From positions 26,045 to 90,044 of the forward strand of contig CABUXV010000005.1 of the NCBI GenBank assembly GCA_902495595.1: a stretch of DNA of 64,000 nt, given 5' to 3'. The stretch is from an uncultured Eubacterium sp. (GTDB lineage Bacteria > Bacillota > Clostridia > Peptostreptococcales > Anaerovoracaceae). How positions within the stretch are numbered: the first letter of the stretch is position 1; every line of letters begins with the position of its first letter. The position numbers and the translations under genes are program-made. The notes under the pieces were generated by a model, which saw only the letters and a program-made list of their open reading frames with translations, did no database searches and was not told the origin of the DNA. Positions 1 through 9,425 of this stretch are shown here, piece after piece.

Positions 1-797
1 ATTTTATTTATAAATCTTGCAGCTGCGCCAAGTCCTATTATCCCCGGCGAGTTTACTGTTCCCGACTCATATCCCTCAGGAAAATCCTTTGGCTGGATGA
101 GTTCCTTTGATTTGCTTCCGGTTCCTCCAGAAATCAAAGGTTCAATATCTACGCCTTCTCTTATGTAAAGAAATCCGGTTCCTTGAGGGCCCATCATACC
201 TTTATGCCCGGGCACCGCAAGAATATCTATATGATTTTTTCTTACATCCAAATTCATATGCCCTGCACCCTGCGCCCCGTCTACCATAAACAGAATTCCA
301 TTTCTCAATGCGACTCTGCCGATTTCCTCCAGCGGCATTTTAGTGCCTGTCACATTTGATGCGGCGGTAATTATTATCATCCTTGTGTTTCCCTTTATTG
401 CGGATTTTACCGCTGATACATCTATCTTTCCTTCTCTGCTGCACTTTATAACTGTAACATCTACATTATCTCTGCCCATTTCCATCAGCGGCCGCATTAC
501 AGAATTATGTTCCATGGAAGATGTTATCACATGGTCGCCTTCTTTTAATATTCCCTTTATAGCCATATTGAGAGATTCGGTGCAGTTTTTCGTAAAAATT
601 ATCCTGCTTCCATCTTTTATGTTAAACAGTCTTCCTACAGCAAGACGCGCTTTAAATATTTCCTGAGCGGTTCTTGCTGCCATAAAATGTCCCGACCTTC
701 CCGGATTAGCGCAGTAATTTGTCATTGCATCCGCTACAGCATCCACAACCTGACGAGGTTTCGGAAAAGATGTAGCTCCGTTATCCAAATAAATCAT
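1..797 (-). CDS. Class V aminotransferase, cysteine desulfurase-like (3' part beyond window)
   Basis: The frame is open from an ATG at 797, with AGGGGAGG just upstream, to the window edge, so about 265 N-terminal residues are seen and the C-terminus is missing. The translation starts MIYLDNGATSFPKP and carries fold-type I PLP enzyme landmarks: EHNSV (His stacking on PLP), VDGAQGAGH (Asp to the pyridine nitrogen) and PGHKGMMGPQGTG (PLP lysine). Family knowledge: such proteins remove sulfur from cysteine, or selenium from selenocysteine, for Fe-S clusters or other thio-cofactors. The catalytic cysteine loop would lie in the unseen part, so the donor activity is not proven. No partner gene is visible. 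Confidence 0.85.
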   Translation of the reverse strand, partial: MIYLDNGATSFPKPRQVVDAVADAMTNYCANPGRSGHFMAARTAQEIFKARLAVGRLFNIKDGSRIIFTKNCTESLNMAIKGILKEGDHVITSSMEHNSVMRPLMEMGRDNVDVTVIKCSREGKIDVSAVKSAIKGNTRMIIITAASNVTGTKMPLEEIGRVALRNGILFMVDGAQGAGHMNLDVRKNHIDILAVPGHKGMMGPQGTGFLYIREGVDIEPLISGGTGSKSKELIQPKDFPEGYESGTVNSPGIIGLGAAARFINK

Positions 798-1028
798 AAA
801 ATCCTCCCCTGTTTAAATATAACAAAACCGAAAGATAATAAAACCGGCCGCTTTCATTTTAAAACTACGCCACTTATTCTTTCATATCTTCCAGCAACAT
901 TCCCTGCATAAAAACGTGGAAATGACTGAATCCAAGATTCCTATTTCCTCATTCAGGCCGCAGGAGCCGATTCTTCGCAAGGTACTTTATTCGATATTCC
1001 GCAAATATAGAAAACGATATTTCCTGCA

Positions 1029-1064
1029 TAAAAAATATAGGCAACCTTTTGCATGCCTATATTT
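1029..1064 (-). terminator. Intrinsic terminator after the DUF362 gene
   Basis: Inverted repeat AAATATAGGCA (1034-1044) / TGCCTATATTT (1054-1064), followed on the minus strand by a T-rich run. It lies 30 bp past the stop of the DUF362 gene. The remainder of 798-1093 shows no gene. Confidence 0.6.
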
Positions 1065-1093
1065 AATATATGATTCACTTTTATAAGAAGTTA

Positions 1094-2383
1094 CTACCTC
1101 CTCCATTTCCGGTCGGCGATTTTTGCCAGCAAAGATTTCTTTACCGTTATAGCCTTCTCAGGACACATCTCCTGACAGCAGTAACATTTAATACACTTTG
1201 AATAATCGTATTGAGCAATTTTGTCTTCCGATAATTTTACAGCCTTGTCTTCTACAGGGCATGATTTCACGCAAATACCGCAGCCTACGCATTTATCAGA
1301 GTTTACAACCGGTTTCTTTTCAAGAAAAGGCGCTAAAAATCTTATAGGTTTCAAAACGCCTTTATAGTTCTTGCTTCTCTGAACATCAAATTTCGCATTG
1401 CCATATCTTTCATAGGCTTCCTGCGGTGTAATTATCCCTTCCTCTGTAACCACTGAAATATTGCCGTATACTCCTACTCCTCTTTCCTGGCCGCTTACAT
1501 TTGTCGGCACAAGCTTTGGATCCAAATTTACAAGATGGCAGAATACGGTATCAAGAGCTACAGGGTCTTTTGATACCAATATAAGATTCATCGGTACAGG
1601 AGTTCCGGACTGGGGACCATTCCCCTCCATTGCAACTACTCCATCCATAATATGAATTTTTGGCGAAACCAAAAGGTTTAAATCTGCAATCATCTTGCCG
1701 AAAACCTCTGCGGTTGGAAATTTAGCATGAGAGGCGCCCTTGTTCACTCCGAATACACATCCAAAAGTATTTTTAACTGCCCCGGTTATTCTCTCCAGCT
1801 GGTGAGTCTTCATCTTGCATATATTTATTATGCCGTCAGCTCTTATTATCTCCTCACACAATACAAATTTATCCGCCGTTCTTCCCTCTTCAAATTCCAC
1901 CTGCACCCCGTGCTCAAAATCGCCAAGGGGAATCCCCAATTCATCTGCCGATTCTTTAATGCCGCATTCTTCGGCTACCTTTTCCACCTTTATCATAGGC
2001 ATTCCCGGAGAATCACCGTATTTCAGATTTTTATAGCCCGCTTTCTGCAAAGATTTTCCTACCGCTTTAAAGACAGCCGGATGGGTCGTACATGCCTTAT
2101 CGGGAGTTGTCTTTGCCAGCAGATTGGGTTTCATCACCAGCCGCCCTGTCTTTTCACAGTCGGAAAGAAGCGTTTCCATTCCTCCCAAAAGGTCCGCAGC
2201 TTTATTCACAGCATCATCCACTTCCGCCTGTTCATATGAAAAACACCGGACAAGGGCAACCTTCGCCATATTATCAGAAGTTCTGCTTTTCTCCATATCG
2301 CAATAAATCCTTTCGCATTTTGCCATTAATCTCTCATCGATATGGCACGCTGCACGCTGAAGATTAAACTCTTCGGCGCTCAT
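1094..2383 (-). CDS. DUF362 domain protein with C-terminal 2x[4Fe-4S] ferredoxin
   Basis: Two parts are visible. The first ~330 residues match the DUF362 fold (MAKVALVRC start, CKMKTHQLERITGAVKN motif). The C-terminus has two ferredoxin motifs, CVGCGICVKSCP and CIKCYCCQEMCP, each able to bind a [4Fe-4S] cluster. DUF362 proteins are found widely in anaerobes, and their reaction is not established; an electron-transfer or Fe-S carrier role is inferred. The frame opens at 2383, but family members usually begin near MAKVALVRC (ATG at 2269). An ATG at 2296 has a moderate AAAGGA site, so the first 29-38 residues are uncertain. Confidence 0.8.
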   Translation of the reverse strand: MSAEEFNLQRAACHIDERLMAKCERIYCDMEKSRTSDNMAKVALVRCFSYEQAEVDDAVNKAADLLGGMETLLSDCEKTGRLVMKPNLLAKTTPDKACTTHPAVFKAVGKSLQKAGYKNLKYGDSPGMPMIKVEKVAEECGIKESADELGIPLGDFEHGVQVEFEEGRTADKFVLCEEIIRADGIINICKMKTHQLERITGAVKNTFGCVFGVNKGASHAKFPTAEVFGKMIADLNLLVSPKIHIMDGVVAMEGNGPQSGTPVPMNLILVSKDPVALDTVFCHLVNLDPKLVPTNVSGQERGVGVYGNISVVTEEGIITPQEAYERYGNAKFDVQRSKNYKGVLKPIRFLAPFLEKKPVVNSDKCVGCGICVKSCPVEDKAVKLSEDKIAQYDYSKCIKCYCCQEMCPEKAITVKKSLLAKIADRKWRR

Positions 2384-2464
2384 CGCCTATCGCCTATTGG
2401 CATACTTTCAAAATTGAAAGCTTCCTATACGTTCCGCATAAATTCCCTACAGGCTTCCTCTGTT

Positions 2465-3187
2465 CTACTGAGTATAAACACCGCTGCCCTTTATGGAAAT
2501 TTCATCGCCCATAAATGTAGGCTGAGGCTTGAATATCCATTTCACGAAATCTTTGTCACGAGCCATAATCTCTCTTATTTCTCTCATATCCTGCCCCTTG
2601 TAGACCTTTTGGTCTGATGCCGCACCCAGCGCCTGGATGTTCAGGCGTCTGCATCCGTACAAAGCTCTGTAAAGGTGATATTTCTGCGTAACCACAACCA
2701 TGCTTTCCACCTTAAATATATGATTTGCTCTGTACACGGATTCATAAGTTGAAAATCCCGCATGGTCAAGGAATATATCTTCTTTTGGCACTCCTGCATT
2801 AACAGCATAGTTTTTCATTGCGTCTACTTCATTATATACTACCTGCCCATTATCCCCCGAAAACAGAAGTTTCGGAGCGACACCCTTTTTATACAGTTCT
2901 ATGCTGAGATCCAAACGATTTTCAAGCATCTTGCTCGGAGACCCATCTTTATTTACAGCTGCGCCCAAAACCACTATACATTCGGGATTGATACTTTTAA
3001 GCCTCTCAATTTCACTATCGGAAACTTCATCTGTTTTTGACTCCACAGATGCTGCTATATTACCCTCTGTACTCTTTATTACAAATAAATTTATTCCCAC
3101 AACCAGAATAACTGTAAGTACCGCCGCCTTTAAAAGCAGAAGCACCAGTCTTACCGGAAGGCTTTTCTTTTCTCTTCGCTTAATCAT
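2465..3187 (-). CDS. SanA/YdcF-like DUF218 membrane-anchored protein
   Basis: The 240-residue product has one N-terminal membrane segment (about residues 13-35) and then an extracytoplasmic DUF218 domain: CIVVLGAAV, ENRLDLSIELY, LLFSGDNG, DHAGFSTYES and VVVTQKYHLYRAL. E. coli SanA and YdcF share this fold, and SanA mutants are vancomycin-sensitive at high temperature; the biochemical role remains unknown. No good Shine-Dalgarno sequence precedes the ATG. It lies 80 bp upstream of the DUF362 gene on the same strand and may be co-transcribed. Confidence 0.75.
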   Translation of the reverse strand: MIKRREKKSLPVRLVLLLLKAAVLTVILVVGINLFVIKSTEGNIAASVESKTDEVSDSEIERLKSINPECIVVLGAAVNKDGSPSKMLENRLDLSIELYKKGVAPKLLFSGDNGQVVYNEVDAMKNYAVNAGVPKEDIFLDHAGFSTYESVYRANHIFKVESMVVVTQKYHLYRALYGCRRLNIQALGAASDQKVYKGQDMREIREIMARDKDFVKWIFKPQPTFMGDEISIKGSGVYTQ

Positions 3188-3283
3188 AATTATTTATTAT
3201 ATACAGTTTTTATGTGGGTTTAAAGAACTATATATCATATTAATATTTTTGTTTTATTTTATAAATTATTCTCATTTTTATTG

Positions 3284-3312
3284 TTGACAGGTCACAATAT
3301 TAGTATTATATT
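3284..3312 (+). promoter_or_regulatory. Sigma-A type promoter of ilvE
   Basis: TTGACA (3284-3289) and TATATT (3307-3312) are separated by exactly 17 bp, 75 bp upstream of the ilvE start. No T-box or riboswitch is visible between the promoter and the gene. Confidence 0.8.
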
Positions 3313-3387
3313 ATTTGTGTATCATTGGACTTTAAAAGCTTTTTGATGTAAAATAATATGTAAATAAATTGATAGAAGGAGAAAGCA

Positions 3388-4458
3388 ATGAAATATAATT
3401 TTCCAATCGAAAAAACCCAAAATCCCAAAACAAAACCAAATCCCGACACACTGAGATTCGGCACCGAATTTACAGACCATATGTTTGTAATGGACTATGA
3501 AGAAGGCAAAGGCTGGCACGACGGAAAAATCGTACCATACGGACCTCTCGTTTTAGACCCGGCAGCAGTTGTCTTTCATTATGCCCAGGAGATGTTTGAG
3601 GGACTTAAAGCATATAAGACAGCCGATGGAAAAGTTCAGCTTTTCAGACCTGATATGAATGCGAAGCGAACCAACAGAACCAACGACAGGCTTTGTATTC
3701 CTCAGATGGACGAAGAGCTTTATGTAGAAGCTATCAAAGCTCTTGTAAGCGTAGACGCCGACTGGATTCCTCAAAAAGAAGGAACTTCACTTTACATAAG
3801 ACCTTTTATCATCGCCGACGAACCATTTCTCGGAGTACGCCGTTCAAATCATTATAAATTCATAATAATTCTAAGTCCTGTAGGTCCTTACTATGTGGGC
3901 GGTCTGACTCCTACAAAACTTTACGTTGAAGATAAATACGTAAGAGCTACCGACGGCGGTACAGGCGAAGCAAAATGCGGCGGAAATTATGCGGCAAGTC
4001 TCAAAGCCCAGGAAGAAGCCCATGCAAAAGGTTATGAACAGATATTATGGCTCGACGGAGTCCACAGAAAATATGTTGAAGAAGTGGGAACGTCAAACGC
4101 TTTCTTTGTAATAGGCGACGAAGTTATTACAGCTCCTCTTGACGGAACTATCTTGCCGGGAATTACACGTGATTCCGTAATCGCTATTTTAAAGAAAAAA
4201 GGTATAAAGGTTTCAGAAAGAAAACTTGCAATAGATGAAGTCGTTCAGGCATACAAGGACGGTAATTTCAAGGAGATGTTCGCTTCGGGAACAGCAGCCG
4301 TTATTTCACCTGTAGGCGAACTTTGCTACAAAGGCGAATCAATGATTATAAACGACAGAGAAATCGGACCTATCGCCCAGGAACTCTATGACACAATTTA
4401 CGGCATACAGACAGGAACCGTCGCTGATGAAATGGGCTGGACCGTAGAAGTTAAATGA
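3388..4458 (+). CDS. ilvE: Branched-chain amino acid aminotransferase
   Basis: A class IV PLP aminotransferase of 356 residues that interconverts leucine, isoleucine and valine with their 2-oxoacids. Hallmarks are FEGLKAYK near residue 70, the PLP lysine region LDGVHRKYVEEVGTSNAF, and LDGTILPGITRDS near the C-terminal third. Length and motifs match the Bacillus/Clostridium BCAT type. AGAAGGAG lies 7 bp before the ATG. The gene stands alone between its own promoter and terminator, apart from the ilv and leu operons in this window, and supplies the last step for both. Confidence 0.95.
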   Translation: MKYNFPIEKTQNPKTKPNPDTLRFGTEFTDHMFVMDYEEGKGWHDGKIVPYGPLVLDPAAVVFHYAQEMFEGLKAYKTADGKVQLFRPDMNAKRTNRTNDRLCIPQMDEELYVEAIKALVSVDADWIPQKEGTSLYIRPFIIADEPFLGVRRSNHYKFIIILSPVGPYYVGGLTPTKLYVEDKYVRATDGGTGEAKCGGNYAASLKAQEEAHAKGYEQILWLDGVHRKYVEEVGTSNAFFVIGDEVITAPLDGTILPGITRDSVIAILKKKGIKVSERKLAIDEVVQAYKDGNFKEMFASGTAAVISPVGELCYKGESMIINDREIGPIAQELYDTIYGIQTGTVADEMGWTVEVK

Positions 4459-4500
4459 GCAGAAATTAAATAAAAGTATAAATGCAGACAAATATACAAA

Positions 4501-4538
4501 TACCGGACAGAACTTCAAAATTCTGCCCGGTATTTTTT
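4501..4538 (+). terminator. Intrinsic terminator of ilvE
   Basis: Stem TACCGG-ACAGAA / TTCTG-CCCGGTA with loop CTTCAAAA, followed by TTTTTT. Confidence 0.85.
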
Positions 4539-4561
4539 CCCGATAAATTTATTTCTCCAGA

Positions 4562-5047
4562 CTAAATTCCTTTGCCGAAACTCTCAAGGCTTTCCCCTGC
4601 AAGACGATAAACGGTCCACTCATCCATGGGCTCAGCTCCAGCGGAAAGATAAAAATCTATACTGCTCTTATTCCAGTCAAGGCACCACCATTCCAGTCTG
4701 CCGCACCCTCTTTCCAAGGCAATTTGCGCCAGTTTTCGCAAAAGCGCTTTTCCGTATCCTCTGCCGCGATATTCCGGCATGACAAACAAATCCTCAAGAT
4801 AAATACCGGCTCGTCCCAAAAATGTAGAGAAGTTATGAAAAAACAGTGCAAAACCAACCTCTCTTCCATTCTCAGACTCATCCTCCAGTACAAATATAAC
4901 CTCTGCTTTCTGCTTTTCAAATATCCACTCTTCAAGCAGCTCTTCCGTCGCTATAACCTGGTCCAGCATATTCTCATAATCTGCAAGGCTCTTTATGAAT
5001 TCCAAAATCAGCCCGGTATCCTTCTTTTCTGCAAATCTAAACTTCAT
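4562..5047 (-). CDS. GNAT family N-acetyltransferase
   Basis: A 161-residue GNAT protein. The acetyl-CoA pyrophosphate loop is RGRGYGKALLRKLA (around residue 100), after the beta4 strand YLEDLFVMPEYRG. The C-terminal LDWNKSSIDFYLSAGAEPM resembles the diamine/polyamine acetyltransferase (SpeG/SSAT-like) branch, but the substrate cannot be assigned. AGGAGG sits 6 bp before the ATG at 5047. The frame also offers a GTG at 5053, but that codon overlaps the ribosome binding site. Confidence 0.85.
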   Translation of the reverse strand: MKFRFAEKKDTGLILEFIKSLADYENMLDQVIATEELLEEWIFEKQKAEVIFVLEDESENGREVGFALFFHNFSTFLGRAGIYLEDLFVMPEYRGRGYGKALLRKLAQIALERGCGRLEWWCLDWNKSSIDFYLSAGAEPMDEWTVYRLAGESLESFGKGI

Positions 5048-5109
5048 AAACACCTCCTGGTATCAATAAGCAACCACTTTCTAAAGACCATTATACCACA
5101 GCCGTATCT

Positions 5110-6342
5110 TTATTTTGCTTCCAGCTTTCTGTAGCACAGAAATATTACAGGACACAAAATCAATACGACCGCCAGATACATCACGGGGAGCAGATTTGCT
5201 GCACCTGTCACATTATCCCCGAATCCGTAAAGGTTGAATTTCCCCAGTACGAGGTTCAGCTGTAAAAGCTGGTCAGGCAGAAGTCCCGCTATTTTCCTTA
5301 TTACAGGAATCGCCGTATCAGGTATATAAGACGGCATGAGAAGCAGTACAAAAGGAATCACAGCCGCCAGTATTGCCGAACGGGTTTTCACCGATATAAG
5401 CATTGATATAAGGGATACCGCAAGTGTTCCTATGTATCCTCCCAAAACTATTAAAGCATATGCTTTGACAAAAGTTATATTGTAAATGCTGTACCATTTA
5501 ACAGCTTCCGTCTGTATCGGACAGCTACCGCCGTCTGCGCCAAGGCAAATCAGAATCACAGCAGTATATATTGCCATTACTGCAATGTAGATAACCGTAA
5601 CCGTGATAATTGCCGCCTTGAGTTTAGCCCATATCGCTTTGCTTCGCCCATATCTTGAGGAAAAGAAAATCGGATCCGCCTTAAGGGCAAATTCTCCGGA
5701 AAAAACTCCTGACATAATAAAGGATAGTATGAGAGCAGTCATAACGAGCAGCATAGGACTTGAACCTAAAAGCTGTTTCCATCCGTCTGCATAATCGTAA
5801 TTAAAAGGCGTCTTAAGCTCGCTGTATTTTTGCAGAATATAGCTCTGTTCCCCTTCTGTCAGGACTCCTTCACCGCCGCCCTTTGTCCACTGCGCAAATT
5901 TCTCGGTTCTGTTTGAATAGAAATCTTCAGCATCGGAAGTCTTTAGAGAGTCAGCCTTGTAATAATCATACTGCCCGTAAGGTACGAAAGATTCTCCAAG
6001 CAAATCATATATATCCATTATTCCCTGTTTCCATCCAAAGGCTATATCCTGCTTGACTATATCATCTGAGGTTGCTTCCTTCGTATTGTTTATTCTTGTA
6101 TTTTCCTTAATCGCTTCTTTTATTTTATCTTCTGTGAGAGTACCTGCCCATTCCTTTTTAGCCTCCCTGAGACTGTGAGCAGCTGAAATCCCCACTTCTC
6201 TTTCCCCGTAGCTGTTGACAAAATTCACCTCGGGAGACCTTATAGCAGTCCAGAATACCATAATAAGCACCGCCATCAAAATAAGCACAGCTATTTTATT
6301 GCTCGTCTTTGAAAAAATCTTTTTTATCTCAAATAATATCAT
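5110..6342 (-). CDS. ABC transporter permease
   Basis: A large polytopic protein of about 410 residues. There is one N-terminal membrane segment (IAVLILMAVLIMVFW), a ~140-residue extracytoplasmic region, then five or six membrane segments in the C-terminal half. This is the layout of ABC-2-type permeases. The ATG at 6342 is chosen because GAGGATGAGG lies directly upstream and it overlaps the ATPase stop by 14 bp, indicating coupling. It is the last gene of the sigma/membrane protein/ATPase/permease operon. The exported substrate is unknown. Confidence 0.8.
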   Translation of the reverse strand: MILFEIKKIFSKTSNKIAVLILMAVLIMVFWTAIRSPEVNFVNSYGEREVGISAAHSLREAKKEWAGTLTEDKIKEAIKENTRINNTKEATSDDIVKQDIAFGWKQGIMDIYDLLGESFVPYGQYDYYKADSLKTSDAEDFYSNRTEKFAQWTKGGGEGVLTEGEQSYILQKYSELKTPFNYDYADGWKQLLGSSPMLLVMTALILSFIMSGVFSGEFALKADPIFFSSRYGRSKAIWAKLKAAIITVTVIYIAVMAIYTAVILICLGADGGSCPIQTEAVKWYSIYNITFVKAYALIVLGGYIGTLAVSLISMLISVKTRSAILAAVIPFVLLLMPSYIPDTAIPVIRKIAGLLPDQLLQLNLVLGKFNLYGFGDNVTGAANLLPVMYLAVVLILCPVIFLCYRKLEAK

Positions 6343-7216
6343 TATCCTCATCCTCTTTTCTGCCAAAATAATTAAGAAATACATCTTCCAGGTTTAAACG
6401 TTCCTCCCGTGCCGACGGGTCAGGGCATGTTCTTGACAAAATTCGTATTTCCGCATTCCCGCCGACAGTTCTTATATTTCCTATCTTGTAATTCTGCATA
6501 TAAAACCCAACCTGATTCTGCGGAACAACCAGACTCCATACTCTCTGATCCACCTGGGCTGCAATTTCCGATGTGCTTCCCGAATGAATTATCCTGCCGC
6601 TTTTCATCAGAAGAATTTCATTGGCTATATATTCTATATCAGAAACTATGTGGGTGGACAGCAGAATTATTCTGTCCCTTGAAAGTTCGCTTATGAGGTT
6701 TCTGAATCTTATTCTTTCCTTGGGGTCAAGCCCTGCCGTAGGTTCATCTAAAATGAGAATTTTAGGATTGTTAAGTATGGACTGGGCAATTCCCGCTCTT
6801 CGTTTCATTCCCCCTGAAAGTTTCTTCATCTTTCTGTATTGAACTTTCTCAAGCCCTACCATCTTTATGGTATCGCCTACCAGCTTGGAAGCAGCTCCCC
6901 TGCCGATTCCCTTTATTGACGCTATATATTTCAAATAATCCCTTACCGTAAAATCAGGATAAAACCCGAACTCCTGCGGAAGATAACCCAGTATTCTCCT
7001 GTATTCTCCCTGCATTGCAAAGATATCTTCCCCATTGTACAAAATCCTGCCGCAGGTGGGCTTTAAAAGAGTACAGAGCATTCTCATTATGGTGGTCTTG
7101 CCCGCGCCGTTTACTCCTAAAAGTCCGTATACACCCTTTTCCATGTTATATGTGACGTCGTTTACCGCCTTGAATCCATCAAAGGATTTAGTCAAATTTT
7201 CCAATCTTAATTCCAC
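6329..7216 (-). CDS. ABC transporter ATP-binding protein
   Basis: A single nucleotide-binding domain with Walker A GVNGAGKTT, a Q-loop in YLPQEFGFYPDF, the signature LSGGMKRRAGIAQ, Walker B ILILDEPTAGLD and the H-loop LLSTHIVSD. About 80 further C-terminal residues follow, as in drug/antibiotic-type (CcmA/DrrA-like) exporters. GTG at 7216 is preferred because GGGAGG lies ten bases upstream; the frame also reaches an ATG at 7246. It overlaps the previous gene by 10 bp. It powers the permease encoded directly downstream. Confidence 0.88.
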   Translation of the reverse strand: MELRLENLTKSFDGFKAVNDVTYNMEKGVYGLLGVNGAGKTTIMRMLCTLLKPTCGRILYNGEDIFAMQGEYRRILGYLPQEFGFYPDFTVRDYLKYIASIKGIGRGAASKLVGDTIKMVGLEKVQYRKMKKLSGGMKRRAGIAQSILNNPKILILDEPTAGLDPKERIRFRNLISELSRDRIILLSTHIVSDIEYIANEILLMKSGRIIHSGSTSEIAAQVDQRVWSLVVPQNQVGFYMQNYKIGNIRTVGGNAEIRILSRTCPDPSAREERLNLEDVFLNYFGRKEDEDNDII

Positions 7217-7950
7217 GCTTTTTCTACCTCCCAATAGCTGTCGCACTTATTCATAACTTTTCGCAAAACATATACGAGATATATTAAGGCTGCAACACAT
7301 ATTCCCATCCAAGCAGGCGTTGATACCATATCGTATATGGACTCGTCTATTATTACCGCCGTCCAAATACCGGTCCATATAAGAGAGAAGAAAACCGATG
7401 CATATTCAGATGAGGCCACTCTGCTGTAAAACGTCCTGAAACAAATACAGCACGTTACAATCATAGGCAGGAAAAACTGTATTGCCATATCTGTAAAACT
7501 CACAGATGTGGTCCACAAAATCAATGCGGAGAATACAGCCACAAGAAGACCGTCGACAAAAGCAAACAGCAGCATTCTAGCCGAATATATCTGCCTCAGG
7601 CTGTAATATGCCGCGCCTTCTATCTCCATGGAATTGCTGCTGCGGTTTTTCCATATTTCCGGCATTATTATTATCGCAAAGATAGGGGATAAAACTCCCA
7701 TGCTTCTTCTCACCATGTATTCGCTGTCAGCATTGCACAGAGAAATGTATAACATGACAAGCAGCGCAAACTGTATAATCCACCAGCTTTTTCTGATAAA
7801 TTTGCTCTGCTGATATAAAAATTCGAAATAACTTCCTCTCTCGATTTCGGCTTCTTTGTAAAAAGCTTCTTTTGCTGCCGCTGCAACCTTATTCATATGT
7901 TCCGCTCTTGGCTCTATTTTCATATTGCTTTCTTCTATAATCTTCTTCAT
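7207..7950 (-). CDS. Integral membrane protein, coupled to the ECF sigma gene
   Basis: A 247-residue protein with a ~55-residue charged cytoplasmic N-terminus and about six membrane segments (e.g. IIQFALLVMLYISL, GLLVAVFSALILW, ICVAALIYLVYVL). The start overlaps the sigma-factor stop as ATGA, implying translational coupling. Position suggests either a second permease subunit of the ABC system or the signal-sensing partner of the sigma factor. I see no zinc-binding anti-sigma motif (HxxxCxxC). Function not recognised. Confidence 0.7.
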   Translation of the reverse strand: MKKIIEESNMKIEPRAEHMNKVAAAAKEAFYKEAEIERGSYFEFLYQQSKFIRKSWWIIQFALLVMLYISLCNADSEYMVRRSMGVLSPIFAIIIMPEIWKNRSSNSMEIEGAAYYSLRQIYSARMLLFAFVDGLLVAVFSALILWTTSVSFTDMAIQFFLPMIVTCCICFRTFYSRVASSEYASVFFSLIWTGIWTAVIIDESIYDMVSTPAWMGICVAALIYLVYVLRKVMNKCDSYWEVEKAWN

Positions 7951-8477
7951 GCTATATCCTCCTTTCCAAGTATTGTTCTAAGTTTCTCCTTACCGGTTTT
8001 TATTCTGTATTTAACAAGGGGAAGCCCTATTTTAAGAAGCTCTGCAATCTCCCTGGTATTAAGACCGTGGAAATAGTAAAGTATGATAACTTCCCGAATA
8101 TCTTCCGAAAGCCCGATTACAGCTTTATTCACATCCATCCTCGCCTCGGCATTTTTCATATCATCGCAGATGGCTGCCTCTTCTGCAAGCTCAGTCGTCT
8201 TCGCAAGCCGCTCTTTTTCTCTCCTGTTAAAATCTATACATAAATTTCTGGCTATGGTATATAAAAAATTCATCGCTTTTCCGCTGTGTTTGTAACCCGG
8301 TAAACTCGCAAAAAACTTTACAAAGGTATCCTGCGTCAGATTTTCGGCATTCTGCCTGTCTGAGCTGTGATAATAACAGTAGTTTAAAATCTTTTCGTAA
8401 TATTTTCGCACAAAGCTGTCCATGGCATCTTCATCGCCGTTTTTCATTTTTCTTATCAGGAAAAAATCCTTATCCAC
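7947..8477 (-). CDS. ECF-type RNA polymerase sigma factor
   Basis: Sigma-70 region 2 is seen in AENLTQDTFVKFFASLPGY, and region 4 in LSEDIREVIILYYFHGLNTREIAELL, which is the helix-turn-helix for the -35 element. GTG at 8477 is chosen: AAAGGAGAG sits nine bases upstream and gives 176 residues, the usual ECF length; the frame extends to 8594 without a ribosome site. It is the first gene of a four-gene operon with a membrane protein and an ABC exporter. This arrangement is typical of sigma factors that respond to envelope or antibiotic stress (inference). Confidence 0.88.
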   Translation of the reverse strand: MDKDFFLIRKMKNGDEDAMDSFVRKYYEKILNYCYYHSSDRQNAENLTQDTFVKFFASLPGYKHSGKAMNFLYTIARNLCIDFNRREKERLAKTTELAEEAAICDDMKNAEARMDVNKAVIGLSEDIREVIILYYFHGLNTREIAELLKIGLPLVKYRIKTGKEKLRTILGKEDIA

Positions 8478-8592
8478 TGTCCTAATCTCTCCTTTGTCTA
8501 TGTTTTGAAAGCACTTTCTATTATGTTTAACGCTTGTCGCATTAAAAAAGATAGTAAAAAATAAAATTTTTTTTAAAAATTTCTTGCGCAAC

Positions 8593-8626
8593 AAAAAAGT
8601 GTGTAAAACGAAATCCCTTTACACAC
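8593..8626 (-). terminator. Intrinsic terminator of the lysine operon
   Basis: Inverted repeat GTGTGTAAA (8599-8607) / TTTACACAC (8618-8626), followed on the minus strand by six T. It lies 60 bp past dapH. Confidence 0.8.
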
Positions 8627-8687
8627 ATTTTCTGTACATTTCAGTATTGGTATTCCCTGCATTCAGAAAGTCTTTGCAATTTCCGAA

Positions 8688-9380
8688 TTACAGCTTTCTC
8701 AGCAAATCGACGATCTCAAGCTTTTCCGATGCCGTATCCGCCGCATCCTTTATTACCTTGGCAGGAACTCCGGCAACAACAACTCCGGCAGGAACATCAT
8801 CAACAACAACTGCGCCTGCCGCAACCACTGCGCCTTTTCCTATGCGGCATCCTTCTAAAACAACTGCATTGGCGCCGATTACAACATCATCTTCAACTAC
8901 TACAGGCTGAGCGCTCGGCGGCTCTATAACACCTGCCAGAACTGTTCCCGCTCCGATATGACAGTTCTTTCCTACGGTAGCTCTTCCTCCGAGAACAGCC
9001 CCCATATCTATCATGGTTCCTTCACCGATAACCGCTCCGATATTTATGACAGCGCCCATCATTATAACAGCGTTATCGCCGATTTCAACTTTATCTCTGA
9101 TAAATGCGCCCGGCTCTATCCTTGCCTTTATGTTCTTCATATCAAGCAGAGGTATGGCCGAATTTCTGCAATCGTTTTCTACTACGAAGTCTTCAATTTT
9201 ATCTGCATTATCCTTTAATATAGGCTGGATTACAGCCCAATCTCCGAAGACAATCTTATCTTTATCCCCGAAAACCTGACATCCTGCAAAATCAACAGGA
9301 GTTTTTTCTTTAACATAAACTTTTACAGGTGTTTTTTTCTCCGCATTTCCTATAAATTCTATTATTTCTCTTGCTTCCAT
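8688..9380 (-). CDS. dapH: Tetrahydrodipicolinate N-acetyltransferase
   Basis: A 230-residue left-handed beta-helix acyltransferase. An N-terminal alpha/beta domain (~85 residues) is followed by hexapeptide repeats ([36 protein letters not shown]) and the loop [20 protein letters not shown]. It acetylates tetrahydrodipicolinate, so this organism makes meso-diaminopimelate by the acetylase branch. It closes the lysA-lysC-dapF-dapA-dapB-dapH operon. The matching aminotransferase and deacetylase are not in the window. AGAGGAG lies upstream of the ATG. Confidence 0.95.
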   Translation of the reverse strand: MEAREIIEFIGNAEKKTPVKVYVKEKTPVDFAGCQVFGDKDKIVFGDWAVIQPILKDNADKIEDFVVENDCRNSAIPLLDMKNIKARIEPGAFIRDKVEIGDNAVIMMGAVINIGAVIGEGTMIDMGAVLGGRATVGKNCHIGAGTVLAGVIEPPSAQPVVVEDDVVIGANAVVLEGCRIGKGAVVAAGAVVVDDVPAGVVVAGVPAKVIKDAADTASEKLEIVDLLRKL

Positions 9381-9425
9381 ATGGTACTTTTCTCCTCTTG
9401 TGTTTTATTTATTTTACAAGTATAT

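Noticed and set aside
1727..2239. Plus-strand 170-residue open frame opposite the DUF362 gene
   Set aside because: Antisense to a well-supported gene with ferredoxin motifs; no ribosome site or domain.
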